A stretch of DNA of 43,559 bases from a virus, in the IMG/VR virus record IMGVR_UViG_3300005288_000007, positions 1 to 43,559 of that record; one strand, 5' to 3'. The stretch's first letter is position 1. Each line of letters starts with the position of its first letter. The notes beneath the pieces are model-generated. The model was not told the origin of the DNA and searched no databases. It was given only the letters and a program-made list of their open reading frames with translations. Shown here piece after piece: positions 20,903 to 29,800 of the stretch. A program made the translations under genes and the position numbers.

Positions 20903-21142
20903 TTAGGCTAGGCCGACAAGGTTAGTCGCCGTGGTGGTGGCGGTTACCTTGGATGCCCGGATAGGGAGGATCGTACCAGCGGGTACAGCAGTGAAGGTCA
21001 CGCTTACACCCGAGACGGTTGCAACCACGTTGCCTGCGCCGCCTACGTAGATCGCCTTCGTAACGCGAGGCAGTACGTTCGAGTTAGGGGAAATGGAGAA
21101 GGCATAGTTAGCCCCCGACATTTGTGCTTGATGAATAGCCAT
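20903..21142 (-). CDS. Small virion protein resembling spike base proteins
   Basis: A 79-residue beta-rich protein from ATG 21142, overlapping the GNAT gene stop (TAATG). The stretch [21 protein letters not shown] and the later [20 protein letters not shown] match the pattern of short 'spike base' proteins (RCAP_Rcc01079 type) found in many tailed phages. It is probably a virion or decoration component. The family recognition is from memory of the pattern, not from a search. Confidence 0.65.
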   Translation of the reverse strand: MAIHQAQMSGANYAFSISPNSNVLPRVTKAIYVGGAGNVVATVSGVSVTFTAVPAGTILPIRASKVTATTTATNLVGLA

Positions 21143-21573
21143 TAGAGTTTCTTTCTCCAATACAGGCCATCATTGAAGGCCCACTTGGTGTGAGGTGTAT
21201 AGAGACGGTAACCCATAGCCATGAGGCTGTTAGAGCTAGCGTGATTCTCGCGGTGCGTGTCGGTTACAATGGCGAGCATGCCAGCCTTACGGGCCGCTAG
21301 CTCACGTACACGGATAAGCCTGCGCTGAAGACCTTGACCACGAGCCATAGGCAGTACGCCAGCCCTAGCAAGGTAACCAGTGCGCCTATCGCTGCGAGTA
21401 GGAACAAGGCATGCAAACCCGACAGGTCTAGATTCGGCATCTTTAACTAACCACCACAGCCCGTAAGCTGCGGATAGAGGCGCATCGCCGGGTAGGCAAG
21501 CGCGTTGAAGGTGGGTGAGGGTGGCCGCATCAGCAGCCTTAGCCCTTACGATTTGAAAATGGACTCTTCCCAT
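21142..21573 (-). CDS. GNAT-family N-acetyltransferase (lysis region)
   Basis: A 143-residue GNAT protein. Motif A reads [15 protein letters not shown] near residues 73-87, with the acetyl-CoA-binding RGQG, and the C-terminal part has [12 protein letters not shown] near 114-125. An N-terminal [10 protein letters not shown] strand is also typical. It starts inside the 3' end of the endolysin gene (28-base overlap). The substrate is unknown: such proteins in phages may acetylate host proteins, peptides or wall precursors. Confidence 0.8.
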   Translation of the reverse strand: MGRVHFQIVRAKAADAATLTHLQRACLPGDAPLSAAYGLWWLVKDAESRPVGFACLVPTRSDRRTGYLARAGVLPMARGQGLQRRLIRVRELAARKAGMLAIVTDTHRENHASSNSLMAMGYRLYTPHTKWAFNDGLYWRKKL

Positions 21574-22034
21574 GCTCTACGCTTGGGGATGCCGGCACAC
21601 TTGCTTACCGGTAGGTCACAGTTCTTACCGTTTACCCGGTTCCACTTACGGAATTCGAGGGCGGCAAGGTCGTACTCACGCTGGTTGACCAGCTTAAGCA
21701 GGGTGGACTTGCGGAAGTTAGTCTCTCCCACGTTGTACACGAAGTCCGTTAGGGCGTTGAACTCTCCTTGCGAGAGCGGAACCTTAACGTACTTCCGGAC
21801 GATCGGGGCGTATACCTCGTTCAAGTCCTTGAGAAGCAGGGCATCGCAGCCCGCATCGGTGTAGGTTTGGCCTAGCACAGCGGTACGGGTATGGCCATAG
21901 CAGACTGTTACGATGGCGTTGCCAGCGATACGGTCTACATAGGCCTGATTTTCCTTGCCCTCAAAGTACTTGGTGCCCGAGATACCGGCCACGGTAACAA
22001 CTAACGCTGTTACAATGACTCGTACCTTGGACAT
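21546..22034 (-). CDS. SAR endolysin, GH24 lysozyme
   Basis: Cleaves peptidoglycan. The protein has 162 residues from ATG 22034 (overlapping the preceding stop as TAATG). An N-terminal weakly hydrophobic segment rich in Ala, Gly, Val and Thr (VIVTALVVTVAGISGT, residues about 7-22) is typical of a signal-arrest-release domain. The catalytic triad pattern Glu25-Asp34-Thr43 (in FEGKENQAYVDR and VTVCYGHT) matches the T4 lysozyme spacing. The later NALTDFVYNVG helix is the conserved GH24 block. It needs release from the membrane, often by a pinholin. Confidence 0.9.
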   Translation of the reverse strand: MSKVRVIVTALVVTVAGISGTKYFEGKENQAYVDRIAGNAIVTVCYGHTRTAVLGQTYTDAGCDALLLKDLNEVYAPIVRKYVKVPLSQGEFNALTDFVYNVGETNFRKSTLLKLVNQREYDLAALEFRKWNRVNGKNCDLPVSKCAGIPKRRAWEESIFKS

Positions 22035-22495
22035 TACGCGATCACGGTTGCGGTCGGCAGCGAGGTAGCCACGGTGTAGCCGTAGGCATTCGTCGCGGTA
22101 ACCTTGAGGGTGATCTTCTTGCCAACGTCGCCAGCCACAACCACGTAGGTTCCAGCCGTAGCGCCTGCGATAGCAGTGCCAGCAGCGTACCATTGACGTG
22201 CGGTAGCCGTAGCGCCGGTGAAGGTGCCGAGAGTGCCCGTCAGAGTTTGACCAACCTGCGCCGTGCCAGTGATGACAGGGAGGACGGTGTTAACCGGGGG
22301 CGGTGTGGTGCTCACTGCGTAGGCCGAGCGGGCGCAAGCAGCGAAGAAAGCGCCTAGCTGCGCCGCCTTCGGGTGCTGCTTGGACGGATAGCCCTTCGCG
22401 GCGACCTCGAAAGTGGAGATAACCGCTGCACACAGGGTGCGAAGGGAGATAGCGCGGCTGTGAGTGCCGGGCGAGGGGAGAGTTTCGATACGCAT
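22034..22495 (-). CDS. Ig-like domain protein next to terminase
   Basis: A 153-residue protein from ATG 22495, with AGGAG eight bases upstream. The N-terminal 55 residues are unknown. Residues 60-153 form a bacterial/phage Ig-like repeat (VGQTLTGTLGTFTG, then RQWYAAGTAIAGAT, then DVGKKITLKVTATNAYGYTV). Domains of this kind occur on phage capsids and tails, often to bind carbohydrate on the host surface. It lies between TerL and the endolysin, so a minor virion protein is likely. Confidence 0.75.
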   Translation of the reverse strand: MRIETLPSPGTHSRAISLRTLCAAVISTFEVAAKGYPSKQHPKAAQLGAFFAACARSAYAVSTTPPPVNTVLPVITGTAQVGQTLTGTLGTFTGATATARQWYAAGTAIAGATAGTYVVVAGDVGKKITLKVTATNAYGYTVATSLPTATVIA

Positions 22496-22496
22496 T

Positions 22497-24311
22497 TTAG
22501 CGGCTCCTGAGGTTAGCGCGACGTTGCAAGAGCCCGTGGCCCCGGCGTTGTAGCAGAGATTGTGGCTTGGCATCCTTGACGGAGCCATACCGGTTCTTTC
22601 CAAGTGGGTCCTTGATGGACTCTTCCCACTCCTTGGCCTTAAGGAGGGCGACCTTCTTGGATTGGTCTTGTGCCAGTGCTTCTACGAACAGGTTACACAC
22701 ACCGGCCACCGCGTCAAGCCTGTCGTCATGGACGAGGGCGTTACGGGCAGCAGACAAGTGCGCAAACTGGTAGAAGAAGCTGTACGTTAGGCGGACGTTC
22801 GGGCTGTACTTGGCAATGTCTGCCGCGTCCTGCTCGAATACCGCATCACAAACCGCCAGCGATCCGCGCCCCACGATGGGAGCAAGGATGTTGATGATCC
22901 GCATTTCCTTCTGCCCCGATACCATGTCGTCAGACACGGGCACGCCGGGTAACACCTTACGTGCATAAGGTTCGAACACAGCACGGAAGGCCCCGTGTCC
23001 CATGTTCTTCTCGATGCAGATGCCTGTCAGCTTGTAGCGCGAGAGGCGCTTAGCAAGCTCAGTCAGCTTCAACTCATCGTAACCGCCCGGCAAGCCGCCG
23101 ACTTCCAACAGGTAGATGTTACCGTTCAGGAAGCCAGCGATAGCGTAAGCAGTCTCGTCGGCGTTGGCGCCACCAGCAGCGGGGTCGATGTACGCCCACA
23201 CGCTCTGCATAGGCGCTGCCTCTTTGCTCCAATGCAGCGCAGTGCTAACACGGAAAGAGAAGTCCCCCACCAGCTTGTCCGTAAGATACGAACTATCAGG
23301 GCCGCGAACAAACTCTAGAGGCATCTGCGCACCATACGACGCCATCACAAGACGTTCGGTCTTGAGCGGGTGCCGCATGGCGTCAGACATGGCCGTATTC
23401 AGCATGTGCTGCAACTGGAAGTATGCAGTGTCCTGAATCAACTCGACGTGCTGTAGGGCTTCCTCGCCCCGTAGGATGGGGTCCGTAGCCTGCCCTTGAT
23501 CGCCCAACTGCCCGCCGCCCGTGCCCAGTGAAGGGTCGCGTGCGAGGCGTTGCGTGAGCAATGGGGCCAGCTTGTCCCCGTAGTGGTCGCGCTGTGCAGG
23601 CGTAGGGTAACGACCGGGCCAGATGCGGATCGTACAGCCCTTGGCCGCGAGCCCGTTGTAAATGGACTCCATAGACTGCGGCGTACCCATCCAGAGGATG
23701 CGAGCCCATGCAGCATTGGCGATAGACGGGAAGTCCTTCACCAAGTGCGAGAGCTTAGCCCGCTCTGTCGGGGTCGTAGAGTTCTTGCTAGACTCCACGT
23801 CATCGGGGATCAAGATATCCGCACGCCGACCTTGCAGGTTAGCGCCGATACCCATACACGCGATGGATGCCGACTTGTCAACGCCCTTAATGCTGTGGTG
23901 CAGGTCGAAGTTCTCCGTAGAGGTTCGGTCACCGGCCAGCTTGTCAGGGCGCATGCACTCAAGCTGCGACATATTCATGATGATCCGGATGATAAGCACG
24001 GCAATGTCATTAGCCTGTGCGCCACCAGCGGAGATAACCAGAATACGGTAGTGAGGGTTATGGATAAGCGCCCACACAGCGTAGGCCGCAACGATAGTCG
24101 TCTTGGCCTGACCACGCTGCGCCATCACCATCAAATGCTGCGGGCCGTAGGCGATGAAGCCTGCAATGTCCCGCTGAATGTCTGTAGTGCTAAAGCCCAA
24201 CAGCGTCATCACGTCTTCTAGGAAGGGGATGAAGTCTGCGTAGTGGGCCTGCACCATTTCAAGCATTTGCCAGCGGAGAAGGGCGTCTTCTACTGACTCT
24301 TGGCCTCTCAC
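22497..24311 (-). CDS. Terminase large subunit
   Basis: Packaging motor and nuclease, 604 residues (T7 gp19 has 586). Walker A reads QRGQAKTT near residues 65-72. Walker B reads ADILIPDDVE near 165. The nuclease domain has AYIDPAAGGANADETA near 366, with the metal-binding Asp. The start is GTG 24311, overlapping the small terminase stop (GTGA). Secure assignment. Confidence 0.96.
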   Translation of the reverse strand: MRGQESVEDALLRWQMLEMVQAHYADFIPFLEDVMTLLGFSTTDIQRDIAGFIAYGPQHLMVMAQRGQAKTTIVAAYAVWALIHNPHYRILVISAGGAQANDIAVLIIRIIMNMSQLECMRPDKLAGDRTSTENFDLHHSIKGVDKSASIACMGIGANLQGRRADILIPDDVESSKNSTTPTERAKLSHLVKDFPSIANAAWARILWMGTPQSMESIYNGLAAKGCTIRIWPGRYPTPAQRDHYGDKLAPLLTQRLARDPSLGTGGGQLGDQGQATDPILRGEEALQHVELIQDTAYFQLQHMLNTAMSDAMRHPLKTERLVMASYGAQMPLEFVRGPDSSYLTDKLVGDFSFRVSTALHWSKEAAPMQSVWAYIDPAAGGANADETAYAIAGFLNGNIYLLEVGGLPGGYDELKLTELAKRLSRYKLTGICIEKNMGHGAFRAVFEPYARKVLPGVPVSDDMVSGQKEMRIINILAPIVGRGSLAVCDAVFEQDAADIAKYSPNVRLTYSFFYQFAHLSAARNALVHDDRLDAVAGVCNLFVEALAQDQSKKVALLKAKEWEESIKDPLGKNRYGSVKDAKPQSLLQRRGHGLLQRRANLRSR

Positions 24312-24640
24312 TGCGTGAGCCCCATGCCGCCGTTAAGGGCTGCGGTGAACTCAGCGTTAGCTTCCGCAAATGACTTGCGGGTGAGAGTGCCGCCACGCTG
24401 CTTACTCTTAAGAGAGTCGGCGAGGTTGGCGAGCTTTTCGTTAGTCGCTGCCGAAGCAGTGATGTTGTTGTTCTTGAGGAACGCAATAGCCGCGCCGACA
24501 AGGGCGGGCGGAGCGTTACCGGTTGCAATTGCGAGGGTCAGATACTCAGCCACGGTGCCGTGAAGGTCGCCAAGGCGATCCTCCGTAGCTTTACCTTTTG
24601 TGCTGATCGGGCCTACGCCTTCGTCCGTTTCGCCTTCCAT
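24308..24640 (-). CDS. Terminase small subunit
   Basis: A 110-residue protein directly before TerL. ATG 24640 has AAGGAGG upstream, and it overlaps the holin gene end by 28 bases. The fold is helical: an acidic first 20 residues, then LGDLHGTVAEYLTLAIATG and a helix with EKLANLADSLKS. Size and position match T7 gp18, which recognises concatemer ends. Confidence 0.85.
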   Translation of the reverse strand: MEGETDEGVGPISTKGKATEDRLGDLHGTVAEYLTLAIATGNAPPALVGAAIAFLKNNNITASAATNEKLANLADSLKSKQRGGTLTRKSFAEANAEFTAALNGGMGLTQ

Positions 24641-24810
24641 GGTAGGTAGACCTCCTTGCGAAGTAGAAAGAAAATCTGTAGCGCAATCAGCGTCACCGAA
24701 CCCACGATGGCCCACTCAGAGAGTGAGACACCAAGGAACGTGAGGCCGATAATGCTAACAGGCGGTGTTGCCTTAACGGCTTCAAGTACAGGTTCGATGT
24801 TGCGAGACAT
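24613..24810 (-). CDS. Holin (T7 gp17.5-like class)
   Basis: A 65-residue membrane protein between the fibre chaperone and the small terminase, the position of the T7 gp17.5 holin (67 residues). It has a hydrophobic segment near residues 16-30 (PPVSIIGLTFLGVSL), a second near 32-50 (WAIVGSVTLIALQIFFLL), and a basic C-terminus (RKEVYLPWKAKRTKA). This is the better holin candidate of the two in the window. Confidence 0.8.
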   Translation of the reverse strand: MSRNIEPVLEAVKATPPVSIIGLTFLGVSLSEWAIVGSVTLIALQIFFLLRKEVYLPWKAKRTKA

Positions 24811-24812
24811 GA

Positions 24813-25247
24813 TTAGAGAGTCAGGGCGGGCATCATCGCGATAGCCTCAGCCAAGGTTGGGAAAGATACTTCGCCCGCTTGAACGCGAGCTAGGTAGGCG
24901 TAGGCCGTAGTCCAAACACCGGAGCGGTATTCAAACAGGGCTTCCGCTTCTGCGGCGAACTTAGGGTTAGGGTCGCCCCGGTAGGTGATGGCGGTTTTAA
25001 TGTCATCGTAACCGTAGGTGCGGGCCACGCCATCCATGTGCGCTTGTAGACCGGCGACCAGAGGGGCCACCGGGTTAGGAGCTTGCACGGTAAGGCGCGG
25101 GTACCCATCAGGCCCCGTCTCCACCGACTGCCCGGCAAGGGCCTTGTAGGTCGTGTCGCTGATAGCCACGGCATCCTCAGGCATCTTAGCTCCATGAATC
25201 TCCGTGCTGTAGAAGCCGCGCGTAGCGGCGCTGTAGTACATTTGCAT
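24813..25247 (-). CDS. Tail fibre assembly chaperone
   Basis: A 144-residue protein following the tail fibre gene. It begins MQMYYSAATRGFYSTEIHG, a start typical of tail fibre assembly proteins, which read the fibre tip sequence as they chaperone trimerisation. A middle helix follows (LVAGLQAHMDGVARTYGYD), then GDPNPKFAAEAEALFEYRS. AAGGA precedes its ATG. Confidence 0.82.
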   Translation of the reverse strand: MQMYYSAATRGFYSTEIHGAKMPEDAVAISDTTYKALAGQSVETGPDGYPRLTVQAPNPVAPLVAGLQAHMDGVARTYGYDDIKTAITYRGDPNPKFAAEAEALFEYRSGVWTTAYAYLARVQAGEVSFPTLAEAIAMMPALTL

Positions 25248-25255
25248 GATGATCC

Positions 25256-26836
25256 TTAGTTGCCGAGAACAATCCAGTTGGTCCGCACCGAGATACCGTT
25301 ACCAACGCCGCCAGAACCATTGCTCCACACAACAGTCATCGACGAACCCCCCATCCCGCCGCTGCTAATGAGAGGCGAGCCCAGTTGGGCTCCCGAGTCG
25401 CCATTGCCTACCAAAGCAGTCCACACGCCGCTAGAAAAGGCGATGGGATAGGTAATGCTAAGGGCACTTGATGCGTTCGTCGTGGCAACGGTTGTGCCCC
25501 ATTGGATAATCCAGCCGCCAAGGTAATTGGGGAACTTGAAATAACCAGTCGTACCTGCGACAAGGACGCATCCCGCCGCCGAAGCGATGTTCGACATGGC
25601 CGAGCGAACCCATGACGTATTGGCGATGCGCGTGCTATTGTCCGAAACCGCCTGCGTCGTCGCAGTAGGGTTGCCTATGAGGGCCGGCGAGCCGGTGAAG
25701 GCGATGATACCGAAGTCGGTAGAGTCAACCGTAGCTTTCAAGCCACCCGACCCGTCATAGCCTAGCTTCACGATGTTACCAGCAAGCTGGCCGATACCCG
25801 TCCCCCGCTCTACCTGTGCGATGTTAGCCACGTTGCCGAGAGCAATGTCAGCCTTGGCAAGACCCGTCCCGGTAACGTCAGCCTTTGTGAGCGTGACGGC
25901 ACCCGTGCGGGTGTTGAAGCTAGCGACAGGGCCACCAGCGATGCTAGCAGCAGAGGCCGCAGCAGCGGAGGCGCTGTTAGCAGCGTTCGTCGCAGAGGTA
26001 CTTGCGGCAGAGGCAGAGCCCGAAGCAGCAGTCGCGCTATTGCTAGCGTTAGTTGCTTGTGTGCTTGCCGTGCTTGCCGAGCCTGATGCAGCCGTAGCCG
26101 AGTTACTGGCATTGGTGGCAGAGGTAGCAGCAGCGGTCGCGGAGTTAGCCGAGTTCGTTGCGCTTGTGGCAGCGGCAGAGGCCGAGCCTGAGGCAGAGCC
26201 TGCCGAGCTACCCGCAGCGGTGGCGCTACCCGAAGCCGCGCTTGCGTAACCTTGGGCTTGTGTGGCCGAGGTAGCAGAAGCGGTAGCCGAGTTGCCGGAT
26301 GCCGTGGCGGAAGTAGCCGACTGCGAAGCCGAGGTAGCCGAAGCCGTAGCGGAGCCCGCAGCAGCCGTAGCCGAGTTGGCCGCAGCAGTCTGAGACGCTT
26401 GTGCAGCAGCAGCAGAAGCGGCCGCAACGTCAACGTAGTTAACGATGTTGGCAATCGCGTCGATGGAAACCGCCAGTTGGTCCGAAGACTCAGCGGCCAC
26501 GAAGATGGCTTGTCGTGCGTTAAGGTCAAGAGCCGCTTCGGTCAAGTTAGCCTTGTCGGCAAAGTTGACTAGCGGAATGTCCTTAGGTGTGTTGCGATAA
26601 AGTGTGACTTCATAGCCAACAGGGACGGGAGGGGTGATCGAGAGTTGATAGTCTCCGATCCACGAGCCGCCCGACAGAGGGAGGTCGGTGATAACGCCGG
26701 TGGCGATATGGAACTTCTCTGCGAATACGTGTGCCTTGTCGATATAACCACCAGAGAGAGACAAGTCCCACACGGTGGTAACGCCGTCAGCAAGGTAACT
26801 GACTTGGCTATTAAGTTGTCGAATTGGCAGCGCCAT
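25256..26836 (-). CDS. Tail fibre protein
   Basis: Host receptor recognition, 526 residues. Residues 1-130 resemble the T7 gp17 N-terminal domain that attaches the fibre to the tail (MALPIRQLNSQVSYLADG, with a later LNARQAIFVAAESSDQL). About residues 135-300 are a low-complexity Ala/Ser/Thr shaft with the short unit SATAA / SATSA repeated many times, likely a coiled or helical stalk. The C-terminal 200 residues are a globular, probably trimeric, tip. A strong ribosome binding site (AAAGGAGG) and a phage promoter-like element precede it. Confidence 0.92.
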   Translation of the reverse strand: MALPIRQLNSQVSYLADGVTTVWDLSLSGGYIDKAHVFAEKFHIATGVITDLPLSGGSWIGDYQLSITPPVPVGYEVTLYRNTPKDIPLVNFADKANLTEAALDLNARQAIFVAAESSDQLAVSIDAIANIVNYVDVAAASAAAAQASQTAAANSATAAAGSATASATSASQSATSATASGNSATASATSATQAQGYASAASGSATAAGSSAGSASGSASAAATSATNSANSATAAATSATNASNSATAASGSASTASTQATNASNSATAASGSASAASTSATNAANSASAAAASAASIAGGPVASFNTRTGAVTLTKADVTGTGLAKADIALGNVANIAQVERGTGIGQLAGNIVKLGYDGSGGLKATVDSTDFGIIAFTGSPALIGNPTATTQAVSDNSTRIANTSWVRSAMSNIASAAGCVLVAGTTGYFKFPNYLGGWIIQWGTTVATTNASSALSITYPIAFSSGVWTALVGNGDSGAQLGSPLISSGGMGGSSMTVVWSNGSGGVGNGISVRTNWIVLGN

Positions 26837-26861
26837 CCGGCCTCCTTTATTAAGTGGAACA

Positions 26862-26884
26862 CCCTAGCCCGGAAGGGCGTAGGG
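26862..26884 (-). terminator. Hairpin at the start of the tail fibre transcript
   Basis: CCCTACGCCC-TTCC-GGGCTAGGG forms nine pairs with one bulged base. It begins where the promoter-like element at 26884-26898 ends, so it could be a protective 5' hairpin of the fibre mRNA, or a terminator for upstream transcription. There is no T tract. Confidence 0.55.
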
Positions 26885-26898
26885 TATTATAGGTACTA
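26884..26898 (-). promoter_or_regulatory. Phage promoter-like element upstream of the tail fibre gene
   Basis: Minus strand TAGTACCTATAATAC in the 59 bp gap after the large internal virion gene (it overlaps the last three bases of that stop codon). It is intergenic and faces the fibre and lysis/packaging genes. Confidence 0.65.
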
Positions 26899-29800
26899 CT
26901 CTGTAAGCGCGTTGATCGCTGGCAGTAAGAACGGAAGCCGAGCAAACGGCATTTCCTTGATGAACGGCATCGGGCTTGTGCCTTCGCTCGTGTCTTGCAG
27001 TGCGCCCCACAGCTTATCCGCCTTCCCGGTTACGGGTGCGACGACGTTGCCGAAGAAGCCCTTCGTTGTCCCGCTGCGACCGCCGTTGCCGGTGCCGCCT
27101 GCGAGTGCTTCGCCAGCGTTGATGAAGTCTCCCGCCAAACCGCCAGTAGCGATGTAGTTAAGGGAGCCCTTACCAAGCTCGAAGGGGCTGATGCGCTTAG
27201 CAAGGAACTCGTCCTTGTCTGCGCGACCGATGCTAGCCGCGTAGGCGCGGGCCATCTGGATAGGGGCGGTTGCGACAACAGAAGCCATCATCACCAGCGC
27301 CATACCAATTGCGCCACGGTTGGCAAGCTGTCGGTTAAACTGCTTGTCGATTGCCGTAATGCTAAAGGTGCGGAACTGGGTCATAGCCTTGAGCCACGAG
27401 CTATGCACGTACTTCCCGGTTTCACCAATGAAGGTGCCTTGGATGATCTGTGCCGAGCCCCGGTGAATGCCTTGGATCAACTCATACGCAGCTTCCTTAT
27501 CGGTCGCCTTGGTAATGTCGAACTCCTTAACCTTCCCGTTCTCCCACTTGACGATGTTGTGCATGTCCTTGCGGAGCCGTTCAACTACGTCCTTGCTAAT
27601 GCCCATGTCAGACAGGTTAATGTCTACGCTACCCTCCCGCATTGCGCGAGCGGTCTTGAGCACGATCTGTTCCGCGACAGCACGCACCTGAGTGCTATGG
27701 ATATCGCGCCACAGGGACAGCTTACCTTGCAGATGCAGGCCGCTGCGCAGGCCCTTGTCGAACCAGTGCACGGTGTCGGCGCCCATCGAGTTGATGTAAA
27801 GGTCAGGGTTGTCCAGCGGGAACACCATTTTGTAGGCGTCTACACCGAACTCCGAACCGGCCATCGTCTCGATGCTGTTGAGCACGCCGTTGTCCACCTT
27901 GCCGCCACGCCCGAGAATCTTGGCCTCCGAACGGATGCGCCCAAGCTCGGGAATCTGCGCGAGCATGTTCTTCACGCCAACGGTAGCGGCGGCATTGATG
28001 CCTTCGCCAAGCTGGTTGAAGCCCATACCGCCGAGAGACGACAGGCTGTTGAACTGCACTGCGCGGTCTACCCACTTATTCACGGACCCGAAGGGCTCGC
28101 CCATGAACTCTGCGGACACTTGGTCGAACGCTTCGATTTCCTTCTTTACTGCCTTCTCTCCATCCGCACCGTAGCCCATGGCTCGCTTCATCAGGGCCAA
28201 GCCGGGCTTGCCGTAGATGCCATGACGAGCAAGGGCCACTTCGCCGCTAACCCGTTGGGATTGGCCGCGCAGCAAGCCGAGCATGTCGGTGTCAAAGATA
28301 TCGAGAAGGGTGAAGGTCGTACCGTCTTCCGCTGTGATGGCCTTGTTAAGGTCCAAGTCCAACCGCTTCTTGGTGTGGTTAGCAGCGCCTGCCGAGTGCC
28401 GGCGCATCAGGGCGTCAATCTCCGGGCGCGAGAGTTGCATGTCCTCCAACGCTTCCCGGATCACTTCGCTAGCGCCGGTCTGGTGCAGGCCCATCGGTGC
28501 GTCAAAGCCGCCCAGTGCACGCGCATTCACGCGGTCTAGGTACTTCGATGCAAGCTGGTCGGAGAAGCTAGGATCGAACTTGCTCACCGTAATGAACTGG
28601 TCCGTAAGCTCACCATGCAGCGCCCGCTTGTGTGCCTCGGGCAAGGCCCGGTACACTTCGCTGCGCATGCGGTGTGGCATGTAGCCAATGCTCGACTCAG
28701 GCAGGGCCAGATAGCCCGCCGTCTTGGTGTCGATCTGCATCAGCCGTGCACGCTCGAACGAGTTCTGGATAGAGTCGGCAGCATCACGCACGGCTTGCCC
28801 GTGGTCCACACGCTCACCCGTAGGGCGGCGGCGCTGCTCAATCTCGGCTGCGATCTTGCGGTTAAACTCGCCCCGCTTGCGCGAAGAGAATGCCTCGCCG
28901 ATAGCGTCACCGGCTCCGTTGCTCTGCTCCTTGAACCACAGCTTAAAGTTGTCCTCAAGCTCTACGATGCTGTTGCCGATGATGGCACGCTCGTTCATGT
29001 GCTTGGCGATAGACGCAGTGCTGCGCCGACCACCAGCCCCGCCACCATTCTCCAACAGGTCAATTGCCGCCATGCGCACAACTGGGTTCTTAGATGCAAG
29101 CATCATGTTGGACGTAGCATTGAGCGAGTCAACCTTAGACAGCAGCCAGCTAAGGCGCTTCGGATCGACTGCGTACTCTTTGCTCTCTGCCTTCTTGTAC
29201 AGAGACAGGATGGCCTTCGCTTCTGCGCGTTCAGCCGGCGAGCCCATCGGCAAGCGGTCGAGCCCGTGCCGTGCGGCTACCGGGTCGTTCAGGAAGTCGC
29301 GTACCTCCTTAGCCAGAGCCTCGGGCACTGCGTCTTCAACGAACTGAAGTTCATCGATACGCGGGCCTTTAAGCTCGGCGGGCAGGCGTGCCTCTGCAAC
29401 GGTCTTCTTGACGAAGCCGCCTTCGAGAATCTGCGAGAACAACTCATCCGCAGCCTTGCCGGGTTTGACGTAGCCACCATTCACCAGATGCTTAACGTAG
29501 TCGATGACCGCGTTAACCGCCTTGGTGATCTGGTCGATCACGCCGGTAGACAGCTTGCCGCCCAGTCCGCCCGAAATAGCCTTAGCTTGAATGTGCTTGA
29601 CGAATTGCTCCGCCATGAACTCATCTTTGCTAAGCGCGTAGCTAGAGCGAACAGGCTTGCCGCCTACGTTGGGGCTCGATGCGGCCCACCGGTCAGCCCA
29701 TGCGTTGTGCGGCTCGATATCCATGCGGGCAACGAAGCTGCGCCACTCGGCATCGATCCGGCCCATCAGTTCCGGAGGCGCGGTAGGCGCCCACTTGTGA

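Noticed and set aside
25810-26529. Arg/Leu/Pro-rich minus-strand frame inside the tail fibre gene
   Set aside because: Out-of-frame reading of the repetitive Ala/Ser shaft; no ribosome binding site.
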